DNA of 64,000 bases from Rhodanobacter spathiphylli B39 (GTDB taxonomy: Bacteria; Pseudomonadota; Gammaproteobacteria; Xanthomonadales; Rhodanobacteraceae): NCBI RefSeq assembly GCF_000264295.1, contig NZ_AJXT01000033.1, positions 1 to 64,000 on the forward strand, written 5' to 3'. The notes below the pieces were generated by a model. The model was not told the DNA's origin. It saw only the letters and a program-made list of their open reading frames with translations, and did not search any database. Position numbers and translations under genes: made by a program. This document shows, one piece after another, positions 62,595-64,000 of this stretch (position 1 is its first letter; every line of letters begins with the position of its first letter).

Positions 62595-64000
62595 TCAGGG
62601 CGTGCTGCGCGCCCTCACGGCCACGTCGGAGTACGGCGCTTTCGCGGTCACCGCCACGTAGTAGTACGTGTTGGCCACGGGCTGGGCGATGTCCACCGAC
62701 TCGCTGTTGCCCGCATGCACCGAGGACTGGTCAAAGTCCGTCGCCGACGGCCAGCCGCGGTGGCTGACATACAGGTCCGCATCGCCGGTGCCGCCGGCCG
62801 TTTCCACGTGCAGGCTGGTCGAGCCGTCCGCCACCAGCATGTAGAAATACCGGGTGTCGCCGGCCCGCGTCGCCTCGACATGGCTGTGCTGGCAACCGCT
62901 GGCCAGCGCGGCCGCATCGCCCGTGCATTCGGTCCAGGCCGGTGGCGGGGGCGTGGAGCCGCCATCGAACGATGCGCTCACGACCACGCCTGAATACGGC
63001 GCCTTGGCGACGACGGCGACGAAGTAGTAGCCGGCCGTCGCGCGCGGCGTGAGGCTGACGCTTTCGGTGTTGCCGCCGCCGATCGATCGCTGGTCGTAAT
63101 CCGTCGTGCTGGGCCAGCCACGCCCGCTGACATACAAGTCGGCATTGCCGTCACCGCCGCTGGTGGTGATCTGCAGCGAGGAGGTGCCGGCCGGCAGGTA
63201 GACGTAGAAGTACGCGCTGTCGCCGGCGCGGCTGGCCTGCACGTTGCTGATCTGGCAGCCGTCGGCGAGCTGGCCGGACGATCCCGGGCACTCGGGCAGG
63301 TTTGCCGGCGGTGGATTGGTCGGCGGTGGCGGCGTGGTGGTGCCGCCGCAGGTCGCGGTATCGCCCTGGTTGGCATGGAGGCAGCTCAGCCAGGTATTCC
63401 ACTCACCATCGTGGGTGCCGTGGATCGACTGCAGGTAGCCGGCGTAGCCTCCGTAGTTGCCCGGACGGAAGTAGCCCAGGATCTGGCCGACCTGCTGCGG
63501 CTGCTTCTCGAACATGTAGCGCACGCCGAGATAGCCCCAGCGATACACCCGCTCCTCACCGCTGTTGTAGTCGTTGTCGTAGATCGTGCTCAGCGCGAAC
63601 TGGCGGGTGCCCGCATCGGCGATCGCCTCCGGATACGGGATGCCGCGATAGCTGTACGACACGTATTCGGCCAGGCCTTCCACCCACCAGACGCTGGGCA
63701 CGCTCATCGCGGCATTGAAGTCGCCGTACATGTCGAAGCGACCGTCCAGGTAATGCACGTACTCGTGGGTGAGATTCCACACCTCGAAGGTCGGCCGCAT
63801 CCATTCCGCTTCATACGCGACGAAGCGCGGCTGGTTGGCCGGATCGGACGGATCGCCTTCCAGGTACATGCCGCCGTTGTTGGTGTCGTTGCCGAAGATC
63901 ACCCCGGAATACGTCTGGTAATCCGTGCTCGAGTGGAAGATCACCAGTTCGAGCATGGTGTTGTGGTCGTTCGCCACCGGCGTGTTGCCGTCGTTCACCC
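62595..64000 (-). CDS. M9-type collagenase with two PPC domains (5' end outside window)
   Basis: At least 468 residues; the N terminus, including any signal peptide, lies beyond base 64000. The Met at 63998 is internal. The catalytic segment has NLTHEYVHYLDGRF (HExxH) and, 28 residues later, a Glu in WWVEGLAEYVSY, matching bacterial collagenases of family M9. A Pro/Thr linker is followed by two similar beta-domains of the pre-peptidase C-terminal type (each with A(T/S)RAGD, YF(Y)... and GDADLYVS or GNADLYVS). They probably aid export or substrate binding and may be removed on maturation. Together with the hydroxyproline operon it suggests growth on collagen. Confidence 0.92.
   Translation of the reverse strand, partial: VNDGNTPVANDHNTMLELVIFHSSTDYQTYSGVIFGNDTNNGGMYLEGDPSDPANQPRFVAYEAEWMRPTFEVWNLTHEYVHYLDGRFDMYGDFNAAMSVPSVWWVEGLAEYVSYSYRGIPYPEAIADAGTRQFALSTIYDNDYNSGEERVYRWGYLGVRYMFEKQPQQVGQILGYFRPGNYGGYAGYLQSIHGTHDGEWNTWLSCLHANQGDTATCGGTTTPPPPTNPPPANLPECPGSSGQLADGCQISNVQASRAGDSAYFYVYLPAGTSSLQITTSGGDGNADLYVSGRGWPSTTDYDQRSIGGGNTESVSLTPRATAGYYFVAVVAKAPYSGVVVSASFDGGSTPPPPAWTECTGDAAALASGCQHSHVEATRAGDTRYFYMLVADGSTSLHVETAGGTGDADLYVSHRGWPSATDFDQSSVHAGNSESVDIAQPVANTYYYVAVTAKAPYSDVAVRARSTP

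Overview
The window is GC-rich chromosomal DNA from a gammaproteobacterium, most likely of the Lysobacterales (Xanthomonadales), Rhodanobacteraceae type. That assignment is inference from gene content and style: a lipoprotein NirK fused to cytochrome c, tyrosine and tryptophan catabolic genes, a DUF5916 protein, tandem POT transporters, a TonB system, palindromic repeats and densely overlapping operons. Both window ends cut genes: nirK at base 1 and a collagenase at base 64000. No insertion sequence, prophage, rRNA or CRISPR array was seen.

Layout. 1-5.3 kb: denitrification island on the minus strand (hemN, fnr, nnrS, nirK), with an FNR-type box upstream of hemN, nnrS and nirK. 5.3-10.1 kb: tyrosine/homogentisate operon (hppD, hmgA, a lipoprotein gene, fah) facing a divergent MarR regulator whose probable operator overlaps the hppD promoter. 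10.1-14.2 kb: two tandem POT peptide transporters and kynA. 14.5-18.2 kb: 2-oxoacid (pyruvate-type) dehydrogenase E1alpha, E1beta and E2, with a large inverted-repeat doublet between E1beta and E2. 18.3-21.2 kb: a small protein coupled to a metzincin-like protease, a DUF6348-like protein, a YgjP-like metallopeptidase and a VOC protein. 21.2-29.9 kb: a DUF5916 surface/outer-membrane protein, trpS, arginase, several hypotheticals and tRNA-Thr(UGU). 30-37.2 kb: SPOR protein, coaX-birA, mtfA, a PepSY/PhoP/PhoQ-type signalling operon and dusA.

37.2-44 kb holds the least familiar system. A sigma-54 activator with no sensor domain (43010-44011) lies just upstream of a well-formed -24/-12 promoter. 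That promoter drives a minus-strand operon of a Cys-rich coiled-coil protein, a 729-residue protein of unknown function and a genuine calpain-type (C2) cysteine protease, followed by a small protein and dusA. 44.2-50.7 kb carries TMEM175, fpr, DUF456, hemolysin III, tonB and a cysteine-dioxygenase-like/FAD protein pair.

50.9-64 kb is a collagen and 4-hydroxyproline utilisation locus: a TonB-dependent receptor with a carboxypeptidase-regulatory-like domain, a PAS-AraC regulator, and a tightly coupled seven-gene operon (4-hydroxyproline epimerase; FAD/2Fe-2S/FAD-BFD D-hydroxyproline dehydrogenase; pyrroline-hydroxycarboxylate deaminase; 2-oxoglutarate semialdehyde dehydrogenase; M24 prolidase-like peptidase). 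It faces an M9 collagenase with two PPC domains. Together these could carry collagen from extracellular cleavage to 2-oxoglutarate.
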